Source: DATAES01 sp963802415
Lineage (GTDB): Bacteria; Actinomycetota; Acidimicrobiia; Acidimicrobiales; JACDCH01
Assembly (NCBI GenBank): GCA_963802415.1
Contig: CAWDIH010000001.1
Location: 930,001 to 994,000, forward strand
Direction of reading: 5' to 3'
DNA length: 64,000 bases
Each line of letters starts with the position of its first letter. Position 1 is the first letter of the stretch. The translations under genes were made by a program, and so were the position numbers. The notes beneath the pieces are model-generated. The model ran no database searches and was not told the origin of the DNA. It saw only the letters and a list, made by a program, of their open reading frames with translations. Positions 1 to 9,510 of the stretch are shown piece by piece.

Positions 1-912
1 GCACCAGGCTGACGTTGGTGTAGTGGGCGCCGATGCACGGGACGAAGGGGGTCGACTTGTGGTAGCCGGCCGCCTCGGCCGCGGCAACGTTCGGGAGCCG
101 GTCTGCGACCCCGCGTGCAATCGCCTGTTGCTGCTGCAGCAATTCTGTCGTCGGCGCGGTCGATCGGGATCTGCTCGACGGGGCCGCGGTGGTTGTGGCC
201 TTCGGCGTCCATGAGCGAACCTTCGGAGGCGGGCGGGCCCGACTTCTCGCACGGCGTGGTGCCGGTGAGGACGAAGCCTGCCGTAGCCGCGGTACCTGCA
301 GGACCCCCGTGCGCGTGGCCGTCGCCGGCTGCTTCGGCGGCACCACCGTGCTCGTGCGCCCCGGCGAAGCGAGGCGTGAGTGACGCCGTGGTGAGGCCGG
401 CGGCAATGAGGCTGACACTGGCGACGCCGATGGTGCTGAGTGCCGTCCACCGAGCGGCGCGGTGCCACGCCTTTGTCAGAAGCAGCCCGAGACACCCGAG
501 AACGACGAGGCCCTCGAAGACTGTCGGCGAGCACGTCCGCGAAGCCCACGCCCTCCGGAGTCCATGCGTCGTCACCGAACGGTGCGCCGACCGTCCGGGA
601 CATGACCCATACGCCGATCAACAACGGATTGAGGAGCCCGAACGCGTAGACCCAGCGCTTGGGCCGCGTGACGAGCAAGAACGCGAGGAGCAGCTGGTAC
701 CACGCCATTGCGATGAAGAACGCCCCGTGGCTCCACACCTCGCTGAAGTGGGCCGGCGCGAACCCAACATGGATGACCGCTGCGCACAGCGAAAGTGCTG
801 CCAGCAGCACCTGAGCCGGACCAGGCTGGGTCCGCGGCGGTCGAGAAGGAGCAAGTACATCGAGTTCGCGCGGTTCTTCCGCTGGCCCTGGTTCCCGAGT
901 GAGCGTGTCCAC
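1..912 (-). CDS. Multi-pass membrane protein with His-rich segment, partial and frameshifted
   Basis: Function unknown. Reading from a GTG at 912, preceded by a G-rich ribosome-binding stretch, the protein has several hydrophobic helices (for example LLLAFLLVT and LLNPLLIGVWVM), then after a frameshift near 515-530 another helix pair, a segment rich in His and Gly (residues like HEHGG and GHAHGG) and a soluble tail. A second frameshift near 148 is needed to reach the last segment, which ends in an STPFVPCIGAHYTN-type stretch and runs off the window. The His-rich linker suggests metal contact, but this is inference. The three pieces read as one protein; both breaks look like single-base indels. 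No family could be named with confidence. Confidence 0.55.
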   Translation of the reverse strand, partial: MDTLTREPGPAEEPRELDVLAPSRPPRTQPGPAQVLLAALSLCAAVIHVGFAPAHFSEVWSHGAFFIAMAWYQLLLAFLLVTRPKRWVYAFGLLNPLLIGVWVMSRTVGAPFGDDAWTPEGVGFADVLADSLRGPRRSRVSRAASDKGVAPRRSVDGTQHHRRRQCQPHCRRPHHGVTHASLRRGARARWCRRSSRRRPRARGSCRYRGYGRLRPHRHHAVREVGPARLRRFAHGRRRPQPPRPRRADPDRPRRRQNCCSSNRRLHAGSQTGSRTLPRPRRPATTSRPPSSRASAPTTPTSAWC

Positions 913-992
913 TGCTGCCCCCCTTGGCAGTCGTACTGCGAAAACCGTAGTTCGACCGACGACGTCGGCGGCTAGCGCCGCGCTCCTGAATC

Positions 993-1984
993 TCAGTCCG
1001 TGGAGTGAATTGCGTCGACACGCGCGAACAACTCGTCACTGGCGCCCGCCAGCCAGACGGTGGCGGTGGTGTCGTCGAGGGGTGCGAGTGCGGTCACGGC
1101 GCGCTGTGCATAGTCACGCGCCGTGTCGAGCGCGGCATCGACGGCGCCATCGGCGCGCACGACCGACAGGGCTTCGTCGAGCTGCCGGCCATCGAGCGGC
1201 CGCCCGAGTCGCTCGCGCAGTCCTCCCTGGGTGTCGAGCGCCCGCAGCACCGGCAAGGTGTACACCCCCTCGACGAGGTCGTGACCTGCAGGCTTGCCGA
1301 GCTCCGCGTCGGAGGCGACGACATCGAGCACATCGTCCACGATCTGGAACGCCATGCCGTACGCCTCGCCATAGTCGGTGAGCGCGTCCACGGCCCCTCG
1401 CGGCAGGCCGCCGACGAGGCGCGCCGATTCGGCACGCGGTCGCGAACAGCGCAGCGGTCTTGCCCTTGATCGACGTCGAGGTACGCCGCCTCCGTGCGCT
1501 CGACGTCGTACGCCGAGCGCAGCTCACCCACCTCCCCCTCGCACAGCCGCCCGATCGTGGCGGCCAGTAGCCCGGCGACTTCGGTGCCGAGCGAGGCGGC
1601 GATCTCCGACGCCTTGGCCAGGAGGAAGTCGCCGGCGAGGATCGCCGTCAGATTTCCCCACCGTGCGTTCACGCTTTCGACGGTCCGCCGGGTCACCGCC
1701 TCGTCGATCACGTCGTCGTGGTAGAGCGACCCCAGGTGGACGAGCTCGACGGCCACGCCTCCCCGCACCGCATCGTCGCTGACCAGCGGTTCTGCGGAAC
1801 CAGCAGTGGCGGAGGCGACGGCGAACAGTGGGCGGACACGCTTGCCGCCCGCGACGATCAGGTGGCTGGAGACCTCCGTCAGGAATGCGTCATCGGTCTG
1901 CACCGACGCGCGCAACTCGGCTTCGACTCGCGGCCGGGCGGTGCGAACGAAGTCCGGCTCCGCGAGCGCCGAGGACGACCCCAC
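993..1984 (-). CDS. Polyprenyl (geranylgeranyl/heptaprenyl-type) diphosphate synthase, frameshifted
   Basis: Trans-isoprenyl diphosphate synthase that condenses IPP onto an allylic diphosphate to make the prenyl chain of quinones or other isoprenoids. The N-terminal piece shows the GGKRVRP substrate-binding motif and the first aspartate-rich motif (HDDVIDE, a DDxxD); the C-terminal piece shows the second one (FQIVDDVLDV). About 330 residues in total, normal for the family. Start is a GTG at 1984. Two breaks, near 1475 and 1430, separate three pieces whose translations join without loss of homology, so indel error is likely. It is divergent from clpC. Chain length cannot be told from the sequence by eye. 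Confidence 0.85.
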
Positions 1985-2129
1985 GCCGACACGCTACGAG
2001 GTCTTCGGGACCGGGGAAACTCGATCAGAGCCCGAATCAGAGCCCGGCGAAGCCTCAACCTCCGATCGTGCGAACCGAGGGGTCATGGGTACACTTCACG
2101 CCACTGAAACCCCGCCAGGGGAGGCGATC

Positions 2130-4652
2130 TTGTTCGAACGGTTCACCGACCGGGCACGCCGTGTTGTTGTTCTTGCTCAGGAAGAAGCACGGCTGCTCAA
2201 CCACAACTACATCGGCACCGAGCACATCCTGCTCGGGCTGATTCACGAGGGCGAGGGCGTCGCCGCGAAGGCACTCGAGTCACTCGGCATCTCGCTCGAG
2301 GCCGTCCGCAGTCAAGTCGAGGAGATCATCGGCCAGGGTGGATCTTCGCCGAGCGGCCACATCCCGTTCACGCCTCGCGCGAAGAAGGTGCTCGAACTGT
2401 CGTTGCGGGAGGCGCTGCAGCTCGGACACAACTACATCGGCACGGAGCACATCCTGCTCGGGCTCATCCGGGAAGGCGAAGGTGTCGCCGCGCAAGTTCT
2501 GGTCAAGCTCGGCGCAGACCTGTCGCGCGTGCGCCAGCAAGTCATCCAGCTCCTCTCCGGCTACAGCGGCCCCGGCGGTCAGCAGGAGAAGGCCGGCGCC
2601 ACCGCTGGCGGCAGTGGCGAGCAGACGCCTTCGGGTTCGCTCGTCCTCGACCAGTTCGGACGCAATCTCACGCAACAGGCGCGCGAGAAGAAGCTCGATC
2701 CCGTCATCGGTCGCCACCGCGAGATCGAGCGGGTGATGCAGGTGCTCTCGCGCCGCACCAAGAACAACCCGGTGCTCGTCGGTGAGCCCGGTGTCGGCAA
2801 GACCGCGATCGTCGAGGGGCTCGCGCAGAAGATCGTGGCCAACGACGTCCCCGAGACGTTGCGCGGCAAGCAGCTGTACACGCTCGACCTCGGCGCGCTC
2901 GTCGCCGGTTCCCGCTACCGCGGCGACTTCGAAGAGCGTCTGAAGAAGGTGCTGAAGGAGATCCGCACGCGGGGCGACATCATCCTGTTCATCGACGAGC
3001 TGCACACGCTCGTCGGCGCAGGTGCCGCCGAAGGCGCTATCGACGCCGCGTCCATCCTCAAGCCGATGCTCGCCCGCGGCGAGCTGCAAACCATCGGTGC
3101 GACGACGCTCGACGAGTACCGCAAGCATCTCGAGAAGGACGCCGCGCTCGAGCGTCGCTTCCAAAAGATCACGGTCGACGAGCCGACCGTCGCGCACACC
3201 ATCGAGATCCTGAAGGGTCTGCGCGATCGCTACGAGGCGCATCACCGCGTGACGATCACCGATCAGGCTCTCGTTGCGGCGGCCAACCTCGCAGACCGCT
3301 ACATCTCCGATCGTCACCTGCCCGACAAGGCCATCGACCTCATCGACGAGGCCGGTTCGCGGCTGCGCATCAAGCGCATGGAGACGCCGCCGGACTACAA
3401 GGAGCTCGAGAACCAGATCGCGCAGGTGCAGCAGCAGAAGAAGGATGCCGTCGAAGCACAGCGCTTCGAAGACGCGGGCAAGCTGCGTGACCGCGAGAAG
3501 GAGTTGCTCGGCGAGAAGGAGATGAAGGAAGCGGAGATCAAGGCCTCGGGTGTCGACCTGTTCGACGAGGTCGACGAAGAAGCCATCGCCGAGGTGCTGT
3601 CGGTGTGGACAGGCATCCCCGTCTACAAGCTCACCGAAGAGGAGACGCAGAAGCTGCTCCGCATGGAGGACGAGCTGCACAAGCGGGTCGTCGGCCAGGA
3701 ACAGTCCATCAGGTCGGTGTCGCAGGCCATCCGGCGCACGCGCGCCGGATTGAAGGATCCGAAGCGCCCGTCCGGCTCGTTCATCTTCCTGGGACCCTCG
3801 GGCGTCGGAAAGACCGAGCTCGCCAAGACGCTCGCGGAGTTCCTGTTCGGTGACGAGCAGTCGCTCATCGCGCTCGACATGTCGGAGTACATGGAGAAGC
3901 ACACGGTGTCGCGCCTGGTCGGCTCTCCTCCGGGCTACGTCGGTTACGAGGAAGGTGGCCAGCTCACCGAGGCCGTGCGTCGCAAGCCGTTCTCGGTCGT
4001 GCTCTTCGACGAGATCGAGAAGGCCCACCCGGACGTGTTCAACACGCTGTTGCAGATCCTCGAAGAGGGCCGCCTGACGGATGCGCAGGGTCGCTCGGTC
4101 GACTTCCGCAACACCGTGCTGATCATGACGTCGAACCTCGGCACCGCCGATCTGCGCAAGGCGAGCGTCGGATTCGGCAAGTCCGACGAGGCAGTTACGT
4201 ACGAGCGCATGAAGGAGAAGGTGACGGACGCGCTGAAGCAGCACTTCCGTCCCGAGTTCCTCAACCGCATCGACGAGGTCATCGTCTTCCACGAGCTCTC
4301 ACGTGACGAGGTCATCCAGATCGTCGACCTGATGATGCGACGCGTGGCCGTGCAGCTCGAGAGCCAAGGAATCGGCATCGAGATCACGCAGTCCGCCAAG
4401 CAGATGCTGGCCGAGCGCGGCTACGACCCGACGCTCGGCGCCCGTCCGCTGCGACGCGCCATCCAGCGTCTCGTGGAAGACCCGCTCTCCGAGCGGCTCC
4501 TCTACAAAGAGTTCCGCGCCGGTGAGATCGTGATCGTCGACGCCGAGCCCGATCCCGAGTCCGACAAGGGCGAGAAGGTGATCGTGTTCCGTTCGGTCGA
4601 GGGCTTCGAGCCACCGCCGGTCGAGCTCGCAGAAGCAGGGCCCACGGAGTAG
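2130..4652 (+). CDS. clpC: ATP-dependent Clp protease ATP-binding subunit ClpC
   Basis: AAA+ unfoldase that feeds proteins to the ClpP peptidase in the cytoplasm. About 840 residues, the usual ClpC length. Domains in order: Clp N-domain with two repeats carrying NYIGTEHILLG, first AAA module with GEPGVGKT and Walker B LFIDELHTL, a UVR-like coiled-coil segment in the middle, and second AAA module with GPSGVGKT and LFDEIEKAHP. A TTG at 2130 is chosen as start because it gives the canonical ClpC N-terminus (FERFTDRARRVVVLAQEEAR) and is preceded by AGGGGAGG at 2117-2124; the frame stays open further upstream without homology. No clpP lies nearby. A very long minus-strand open frame opposite it is a composition artefact. 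Confidence 0.97.
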   Translation: MFERFTDRARRVVVLAQEEARLLNHNYIGTEHILLGLIHEGEGVAAKALESLGISLEAVRSQVEEIIGQGGSSPSGHIPFTPRAKKVLELSLREALQLGHNYIGTEHILLGLIREGEGVAAQVLVKLGADLSRVRQQVIQLLSGYSGPGGQQEKAGATAGGSGEQTPSGSLVLDQFGRNLTQQAREKKLDPVIGRHREIERVMQVLSRRTKNNPVLVGEPGVGKTAIVEGLAQKIVANDVPETLRGKQLYTLDLGALVAGSRYRGDFEERLKKVLKEIRTRGDIILFIDELHTLVGAGAAEGAIDAASILKPMLARGELQTIGATTLDEYRKHLEKDAALERRFQKITVDEPTVAHTIEILKGLRDRYEAHHRVTITDQALVAAANLADRYISDRHLPDKAIDLIDEAGSRLRIKRMETPPDYKELENQIAQVQQQKKDAVEAQRFEDAGKLRDREKELLGEKEMKEAEIKASGVDLFDEVDEEAIAEVLSVWTGIPVYKLTEEETQKLLRMEDELHKRVVGQEQSIRSVSQAIRRTRAGLKDPKRPSGSFIFLGPSGVGKTELAKTLAEFLFGDEQSLIALDMSEYMEKHTVSRLVGSPPGYVGYEEGGQLTEAVRRKPFSVVLFDEIEKAHPDVFNTLLQILEEGRLTDAQGRSVDFRNTVLIMTSNLGTADLRKASVGFGKSDEAVTYERMKEKVTDALKQHFRPEFLNRIDEVIVFHELSRDEVIQIVDLMMRRVAVQLESQGIGIEITQSAKQMLAERGYDPTLGARPLRRAIQRLVEDPLSERLLYKEFRAGEIVIVDAEPDPESDKGEKVIVFRSVEGFEPPPVELAEAGPTE

Positions 4653-4674
4653 CAGACCACTACATTCCCGTGCC

Positions 4675-5050
4675 GTGTACCAGAAGATCCTGGTGGGCAC
4701 GGACGGTTCGGGAACAGCTGCGGTCGCTGTCGATCGAGCCGTCGAGATCGCGCGCGCGGCGGGCGCCGGGCTGACGATCTTCGAGCGCGGCACGCCGTGA
4801 GAAGGCATCGCACACCGTCGCTTCAGAGGCGGCTCGCCACGAGTCCTCCGGCGTCGACATCGATACGGGTGTGGCGGAGGGTGAGCCGGTCGGGGCGCTG
4901 ATCCAAGCCTGTCGCGAGGGCGGGTACGACCTCCTCGTGCTCGGTAACCGTGGGATGACCGGTATGACGAGGTTCCTGCGGCTGGGATCGGTGCCCAACA
5001 AGGTGAGCCATCATCTGCCGTGCAGCGTGCTCATCGTGAAGACCACGTAG
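4675..5050 (+). CDS. Universal stress protein (UspA family), frameshifted
   Basis: Small UspA-fold nucleotide-binding protein. The first piece (GTG at 4675) gives YQKILVGTDGSGTA, the typical first beta strand; the second gives the hallmark GNRGMTGMTRFLRLGSVPNK, matching G-2x-G-9x-G-S of ATP-binding members, and ends LIVKTT. The two pieces are in different frames, joined near 4770-4790. At about 125 codons it is slightly short for the family (about 140), so a little sequence may be missing at the join. It follows clpC by 22 bases and may be cotranscribed. Predicted to bind ATP; physiological trigger unknown. Confidence 0.8.
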
Positions 5051-5067
5051 CCGGACTGCGCTGCTCA

Positions 5068-5863
5068 TTGACACGACGCCTTCGCCTCGTCGCGCTCGTG
5101 CTAGCGGTCGTTCTCGGTACGACCGCGTGTCGTGTGCAAACGGAGATCCGCGTGACCGTCGAGGAGAACGGGAGTGGGACGGTGACCGTCGGCGTGGGGT
5201 TCGACGACGATGCGCTGCGTCGTGTGCCGAACCTTCTGCAGTCGCTGCGCACGGACGACTTGAAGACCGTGGGATGGACCGTGGTCGGACCGCGCAAGGC
5301 GGCGGACAACCTGACTCACGTCGAGGTGAGCAAGGACTTCGCCAATCCGGACGAAGCGAGCAAGATCCTGTCGGAGCTCTCGGGGAACAACGGACCATTC
5401 CGCGACTTCGCCATCACACGCACACGGTCGTTTCGCGCGCACGAAGTTCACCTTCACCGGAACGGTCGACTTCACTGCCGGGCTCGAGTCGTTCGGCGAC
5501 AGCGAGCTCGCCGCGCAACTCGACGGCAAGCCGCTCGGCGACGACCTCCAGGCGATCGAGCAGCGGATCGGCGAACCGCTCGACGACGTGTTCCGTTTCC
5601 GGATCTCGCTCCACCTGCCGGGTGAGGTGAAGTCGAACGCGCCGGTGCAACTGGCTGGCAACGCGATCTGGCAACCGCGGCTCTCCCAGGCCGGTCCGAT
5701 GCAACTGAAGGCGTCGTCCACCAGCACCCGCTGGCAGACGCTCATCCCGACGATCCTCGCCGTCGCAGCGGGCGTCACCCTCGTGTTCGTGCTCGTTTTC
5801 GGGCTGATCTTTGGCCGCCGCTCCCGTCGTCGCCGTCGTCGCGGTGCGTCGCACGTGCATTGA
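5068..5863 (+). CDS. LppM-like lipoprotein (DUF3153), frameshifted
   Basis: Actinobacterial surface lipoprotein. A signal peptide ends in a lipobox-like GTTAC (Cys after VLGTTA), followed by an extracytoplasmic beta-rich domain beginning with VTVEENGSGTVTVGVGFDD, and a C-terminal transmembrane helix (LIPTILAVAAGVTLVFVLVFGLIFG written here in parts: LIPTILAVAAGV then TLVFVLVFGLIFG) with a basic tail. This layout matches LppM of mycobacteria. A frameshift near 5440 separates the two halves. A TTG at 5068 is the likely start. The last codons and the stop lie inside the 47-bp palindromic repeat at 5849-5895, so the extreme C-terminus is repeat-derived. Confidence 0.72.
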
Positions 5864-5895
5864 CGTGTCGTTTTGACACCCAGACGCACGTGCGA
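5849..5895. repeat. 47-bp interspersed palindromic repeat, copy 1
   Basis: Starts TCGCACGTGC and ends with its inverse GCACGTGCGA; inside is a second inverted pair around TGTC...GACA. A second copy of equal length lies at 25690-25736 and differs at about 7 of 47 positions, mostly in the unpaired middle. It covers the stop codon of the preceding lipoprotein gene and lies about 65 bases before radA. It could act as a transcription terminator, operator or small mobile repeat. Confidence 0.75.
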
Positions 5896-5961
5896 TCCGA
5901 CGCGCGAAGGATCGCCATCGCATGCGAAGTGACTGTCACACCCGGTCGGGATGATGGGGGC

Positions 5962-7327
5962 ATGGCGAAGCAACGAGTGGAGTTCCGGTGTGAGGAGTGC
6001 GGGGCCAGTGCACCCCGGTGGTCCGGCCGCTGTCCTGCATGCGACACCTGGAACACGATGGTCGAGGCTCCGGTTCTGTCACTCGCGCGATCGATCCCGG
6101 CGGCTCGCGACTTCGAGCAAGCGACGCCGATCAGCGACGTCGAGCTCGCTTCCGTGCAGTCGATGCCGACGGGCGTATCCGAGCTCGACCGCGTTCTTGG
6201 CGGCGGCTTCGTTCCTGGATCCGTCACGTTGATCGGCGGCGAACCGGGTGTCGGCAAGTCGACGTTGCTCACGCAGGTCGCCGCGTCGATGGCCTTCGCC
6301 GGCCTCGACGTCCTGTACGTGTCGGCCGAAGAGTCGCGGCAGCAGGTCCGTTTGCGCGCCGGCCGTCTCGGGGCGCTCGCCCCGAAGCTGTGGCTCGCAT
6401 CCGAAACCGAGCTCGGGCACGTGCTCGCCCAGGCCGATCGGGTGCAGCCAGGCCTCATCGTCGTCGACTCGATCCAATCCGTGCATGATCCGGCCCTCGG
6501 TTCGGCGCCCGGGTCGACGGTCCAGGTGCGTGAGTGCGCGCATCGTCTCGTCCGCGAGGCGAAGCAACGCAACCTCGCCGTGGTGCTCGTCGGCCACGTC
6601 ACGAAGGAAGGCGGCCTCGCCGGTCCCCGGGTGCTCGAACACGTCGTCGACACCGTGCTGTGCTTCGACGGCGATCGCCATCACGCGTTGCGCCTGCTGC
6701 GCGCCGCAAAGCACCGGTTCGGCTCGACCGCAGACCTCGGGCTCTTCGAGATGACCGAGAGCGGACTCGAGCCGGTGCCCGACGCGAGCGCATTGTTCCT
6801 GGCGGACAGGCGACCGGGCGTCCCCGGCTCGGCGGTGGTGCCCACGCTCGACGGCCACCGCCCGATGCTCGTCGAGCTCCAAGCGCTCGTGGCGAAGACG
6901 AACCTGCCTCTGGCGCGGCGATCAGCGCAGGGGGTGGACGGCGGCAGGCTCGCGTTCCTCCTCGCCGTTCTCGAACGGCGCGGCAGAGCTTTCGCTCACG
7001 GGGTCCGACGTGTTCGCGCTCGCGGTCGGTGGGGTGCGAGTCGTCGAACCGGGAGCGGATCTCGCGCTCGCCCTCGCGGTCGCGTCGTCACTCTCCGACA
7101 CATCGCTGCCGTCCGATCTCGTCGCCTGCGCCGAGATCGGGCTGGGAGGCGAGTTGCGCCAAGTGGGGCAGACGCCGCGTCGGTTGGCCGAGGCGGCTCG
7201 CCTCGGGTTCGCGTCCGCGCTGCTGCCGCACTCGGCGCCTGATCCGCCCGCAGGATTGCGCCCGTTGCGCGCCGCGACCGTCGCTGACGCACTCGATCTC
7301 GTCGGCATCGTCGATCGAGCCGCATGA
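5962..7327 (+). CDS. radA: DNA repair ATPase RadA, frameshifted
   Basis: RecA-like helicase that helps branch migration in recombinational repair. Domains: N-terminal zinc finger (CEECGASAPRWSGRCPAC), Walker A GEPGVGKSTLL, Walker B LIVVDSIQS, the RadA signature here as KHRFGS, then a C-terminal Lon-like domain (DVFALAVGGVRVVEPGADL). ATG at 5962. A break near 6980-7000 moves the Lon-like part into the next frame; both parts match RadA end to end, so the total of about 455 codons is normal. It is followed by disA after 27 bases, the gene pair conserved across Actinobacteria and Firmicutes. An indel error in a GC-rich run is the simplest reason for the break. Confidence 0.92.
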
Positions 7328-7354
7328 ACACCGCCACGTACACTGGCCCCGGTC

Positions 7355-8500
7355 ATGACCAAGCCAGGGGGAAGCCGACGGTCCGTGGTGCCCGACTCAC
7401 TTCTCGGGGTTGGGGGATACCATCACGCCGTCGCTTCGCGCCGCAGCATCGCGCTGCTGGACGCGCTGGCTGCAGTCGCGCCGGGCCGGCCGATGCGCGA
7501 GGGACTCGACCGCATCCTGCAAGCTGGCATGGGCGCGCTCATCGTGGTCGGCGATGGACCCGAGGTGCTCAACATCTGCTCAGGCGGCTTCTTGCTCGAT
7601 GCCGCGTTCAGCCCGCAGCGTTTGTCCGAGCTCGCGAAGATGGACGGCGCGATCATCCTCGCCGGCGACGCCAGCCGAATCGCACGTGCCAACGTGCATC
7701 TTGTTCCCAATCCCAACGTGCCGACCTCCGAAACCGGCACGCGGCATCGCACTGCCGAGCGCGTGGCGCGCTCGATCGATGTCCCGGTGATCTCCGTGTC
7801 CGAAGACATGCAGGTGATCGCGGTGTACGTCGACGACGCGAAGTACCCGCTCGAGCCGATCCCGCGACTCCTGAACAAGGCGAACCAGGCGCTGTCCACG
7901 CTCGAGCGCTACAAGAGTCGGCTCGACGGCGTCTCCGGTGCGCTGTCCGCGCTCGAGGTCGAAGACCTCGTGACCGTGCGCGACGTCGTCACCGTGCTGC
8001 AGCGCACCGAGATGGTGCGTCGGATCGCAGAGGAGATCGAAGGTCACATCGTCGAACTGGGCGTCGACGGCCGCCTCGTGCGACTGCAGCTCGAAGAGCT
8101 CATGGGCGGTGTCGACGACGACCGCCGGCTCGTGATCCAGGACTACTTCCACGAAGAGGAGACGTGGCGCGTCGGCGACGCGCTGGAAGCCCTCGCGGAG
8201 CTGGACACGGACGACCTGCTCGACCTCAAGATCGTCGCTGGCATGTTGCACCTGACCGGAGGCGTCGACCTCGACTTGAGCTTGCAGCCACGCGGGCATC
8301 GTCTGATCTCGAAGATCCCGCGCCTGCCGGACACGGTGATCGACAAGATCGTCGACCGGTTCGGAAACCTTCAGAAGATCATGCGCGCCACCATTGACGA
8401 CCTCGACGACGTCGAAGGTGTAGGCGAGGCACGGGCCCGGGCCATCAAGGAGGGTCTTGCTCGGCTCGCCGAGACGAGCATCCTCGACCGCTACAACTGA
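7355..8500 (+). CDS. disA: DNA integrity scanning diadenylate cyclase DisA
   Basis: Makes cyclic di-AMP from two ATP and scans DNA for branched structures. The N-terminal DAC domain shows the DGA motif (KMDGAIIL) and the RHR motif (TRHRTAERVA); a middle helical spine follows; the C-terminal helix-hairpin-helix DNA-binding domain shows DDLDDVEGVGEARARAIKEG. 381 residues, full length and intact. Overlap of function with RadA, its upstream neighbour, is known: RadA modulates DisA activity in other bacteria. ATG at 7355. Confidence 0.96.
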   Translation: MTKPGGSRRSVVPDSLLGVGGYHHAVASRRSIALLDALAAVAPGRPMREGLDRILQAGMGALIVVGDGPEVLNICSGGFLLDAAFSPQRLSELAKMDGAIILAGDASRIARANVHLVPNPNVPTSETGTRHRTAERVARSIDVPVISVSEDMQVIAVYVDDAKYPLEPIPRLLNKANQALSTLERYKSRLDGVSGALSALEVEDLVTVRDVVTVLQRTEMVRRIAEEIEGHIVELGVDGRLVRLQLEELMGGVDDDRRLVIQDYFHEEETWRVGDALEALAELDTDDLLDLKIVAGMLHLTGGVDLDLSLQPRGHRLISKIPRLPDTVIDKIVDRFGNLQKIMRATIDDLDDVEGVGEARARAIKEGLARLAETSILDRYN

Positions 8501-8508
8501 CGACCCAG

Positions 8509-9336
8509 GTGCGCGCACACGTGCTGACTGACGATGTGCGCGACCGAATCGCGCAGTGCGCGACCGCGTTCCACGTGCGGCGGCTCGAGTTGCTGCGCGA
8601 CGTGCATGGCAACCGGTGCGACGTTCAGGTACGGCGGTTCGGGGCCGGCGTCGTTGCGACCGCAGCCGCCGGTCTCCCTGGCATCGACTGGATGCAACAC
8701 GTCATGGGCCTCGCGCCGGGCGACGAAAGACTCGTTCCGGAGATCGCAGCGTGGTATCACCAGCTCGGCGTTCGGCCGCGTTTCGAGATCGCGCCGGCCG
8801 ACGACTTCCTCCCCCTCGCCGCCGCGCTCTCCCACGCCGGAGCGCGCCAAACGGGGTTCATCGACGCGCTCTGGGCGCACGCCGCGATGCCCTCTGAAAC
8901 CGCTCCGTCTGAGGTCGACGTCTGCATCGTCGAGCCGGGTTCGGACGACGCGACGCGGTTCGCAAGAGTGCTGCTCGGTGGGCACGGAGTTCCCGATGAC
9001 GCGCCCACCGAGCATTGGACCGCTGTGGCCCGGTGGTCCGACGAGCCGGGGTGGTGCTGCTACCTCGCGTCCGTCGATGGAAAGGCCATGGGTGCGGCCG
9101 CGCTCGCGGTCGACGACGGCGTCGGTTACCTCGCCAGCGCCTCGACGCTGCGGGCTGGCCGGCGTCGCGGCTGCCAGCATGCGCTGATCCACCGCCGTCT
9201 CCACGACGCCGCCGCGGCGGGCTGCGAGCTCGCGGTGTCCCTGGCTACGCCGGGCACGACCAGCCATCGCAATCTCGAGCGGGCCGGCCTCGGCGTGGCG
9301 CACACCGAGGTGCTCTGGACCGTGGTCGAGTCATGA
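8509..9336 (+). CDS. GNAT-like N-acetyltransferase
   Basis: Predicted acyl-CoA-dependent transferase of about 275 residues. The C-terminal half has the GNAT pattern: GWCCYLASVDGKAMGAAAL-type strand, then a stretch LRAGRRRGCQHALIHRRLHD corresponding to the acetyl-CoA pyrophosphate-binding loop and helix, and a final FGF-like position replaced by ERAGLGVAHTEVLW. The N-terminal half resembles a degenerate second GNAT domain. GTG start at 8509, 8 bases after disA, so probably cotranscribed. Its stop codon overlaps the first ATG of the 89-bp repeat. Substrate unknown. Confidence 0.7.
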   Translation: MRAHVLTDDVRDRIAQCATAFHVRRLELLRDVHGNRCDVQVRRFGAGVVATAAAGLPGIDWMQHVMGLAPGDERLVPEIAAWYHQLGVRPRFEIAPADDFLPLAAALSHAGARQTGFIDALWAHAAMPSETAPSEVDVCIVEPGSDDATRFARVLLGGHGVPDDAPTEHWTAVARWSDEPGWCCYLASVDGKAMGAAALAVDDGVGYLASASTLRAGRRRGCQHALIHRRLHDAAAAGCELAVSLATPGTTSHRNLERAGLGVAHTEVLWTVVES

Positions 9337-9510
9337 GCGAGCGCAGCGAGCTCATGGCGGCCGGGCGACCGCCAGGGAGCGGGACGCCGATGGGGTCCGG
9401 GGGCGCAGCCCCCGAGGAGAGATGAGCGAGCGCAGCGAGCTCATGGCGGCCGGGCGACCGCCAGGGAGCGGGACGCCGATGGGGTCCGGGGGCGCAGCCC
9501 CCGGGGAGAC
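9333..9510 (+). repeat. Two tandem 89-bp repeat units, each with hairpin, ribosome-binding site and start codon
   Basis: Units 9333-9421 and 9422-9510 are nearly identical. Each starts ATGAGCGAGCGCAG, contains a GC hairpin near its end (CCGGGGGC-GCA-GCCCCCG), and closes with a purine-rich ribosome-binding stretch (GAGGAGAG in unit 1, GGGGAGAC in unit 2) directly before the next ATGAGCGAGCGCA. The methyltransferase gene at 9511 begins with the same 13 bases, so the repeat looks like a duplicated gene-start cassette. The unit length (89) is not a multiple of three, so units read in different frames. Confidence 0.9.

Noticed and set aside
2280..4292. 670-residue open frame on the minus strand opposite clpC
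   Set aside because: Leu/Arg-rich translation without motifs, a third-position GC artefact of clpC.
6980..7010. Programmed frameshift in radA
   Set aside because: No slippery heptamer or downstream structure stands out, and many unrelated genes in the window have similar breaks.
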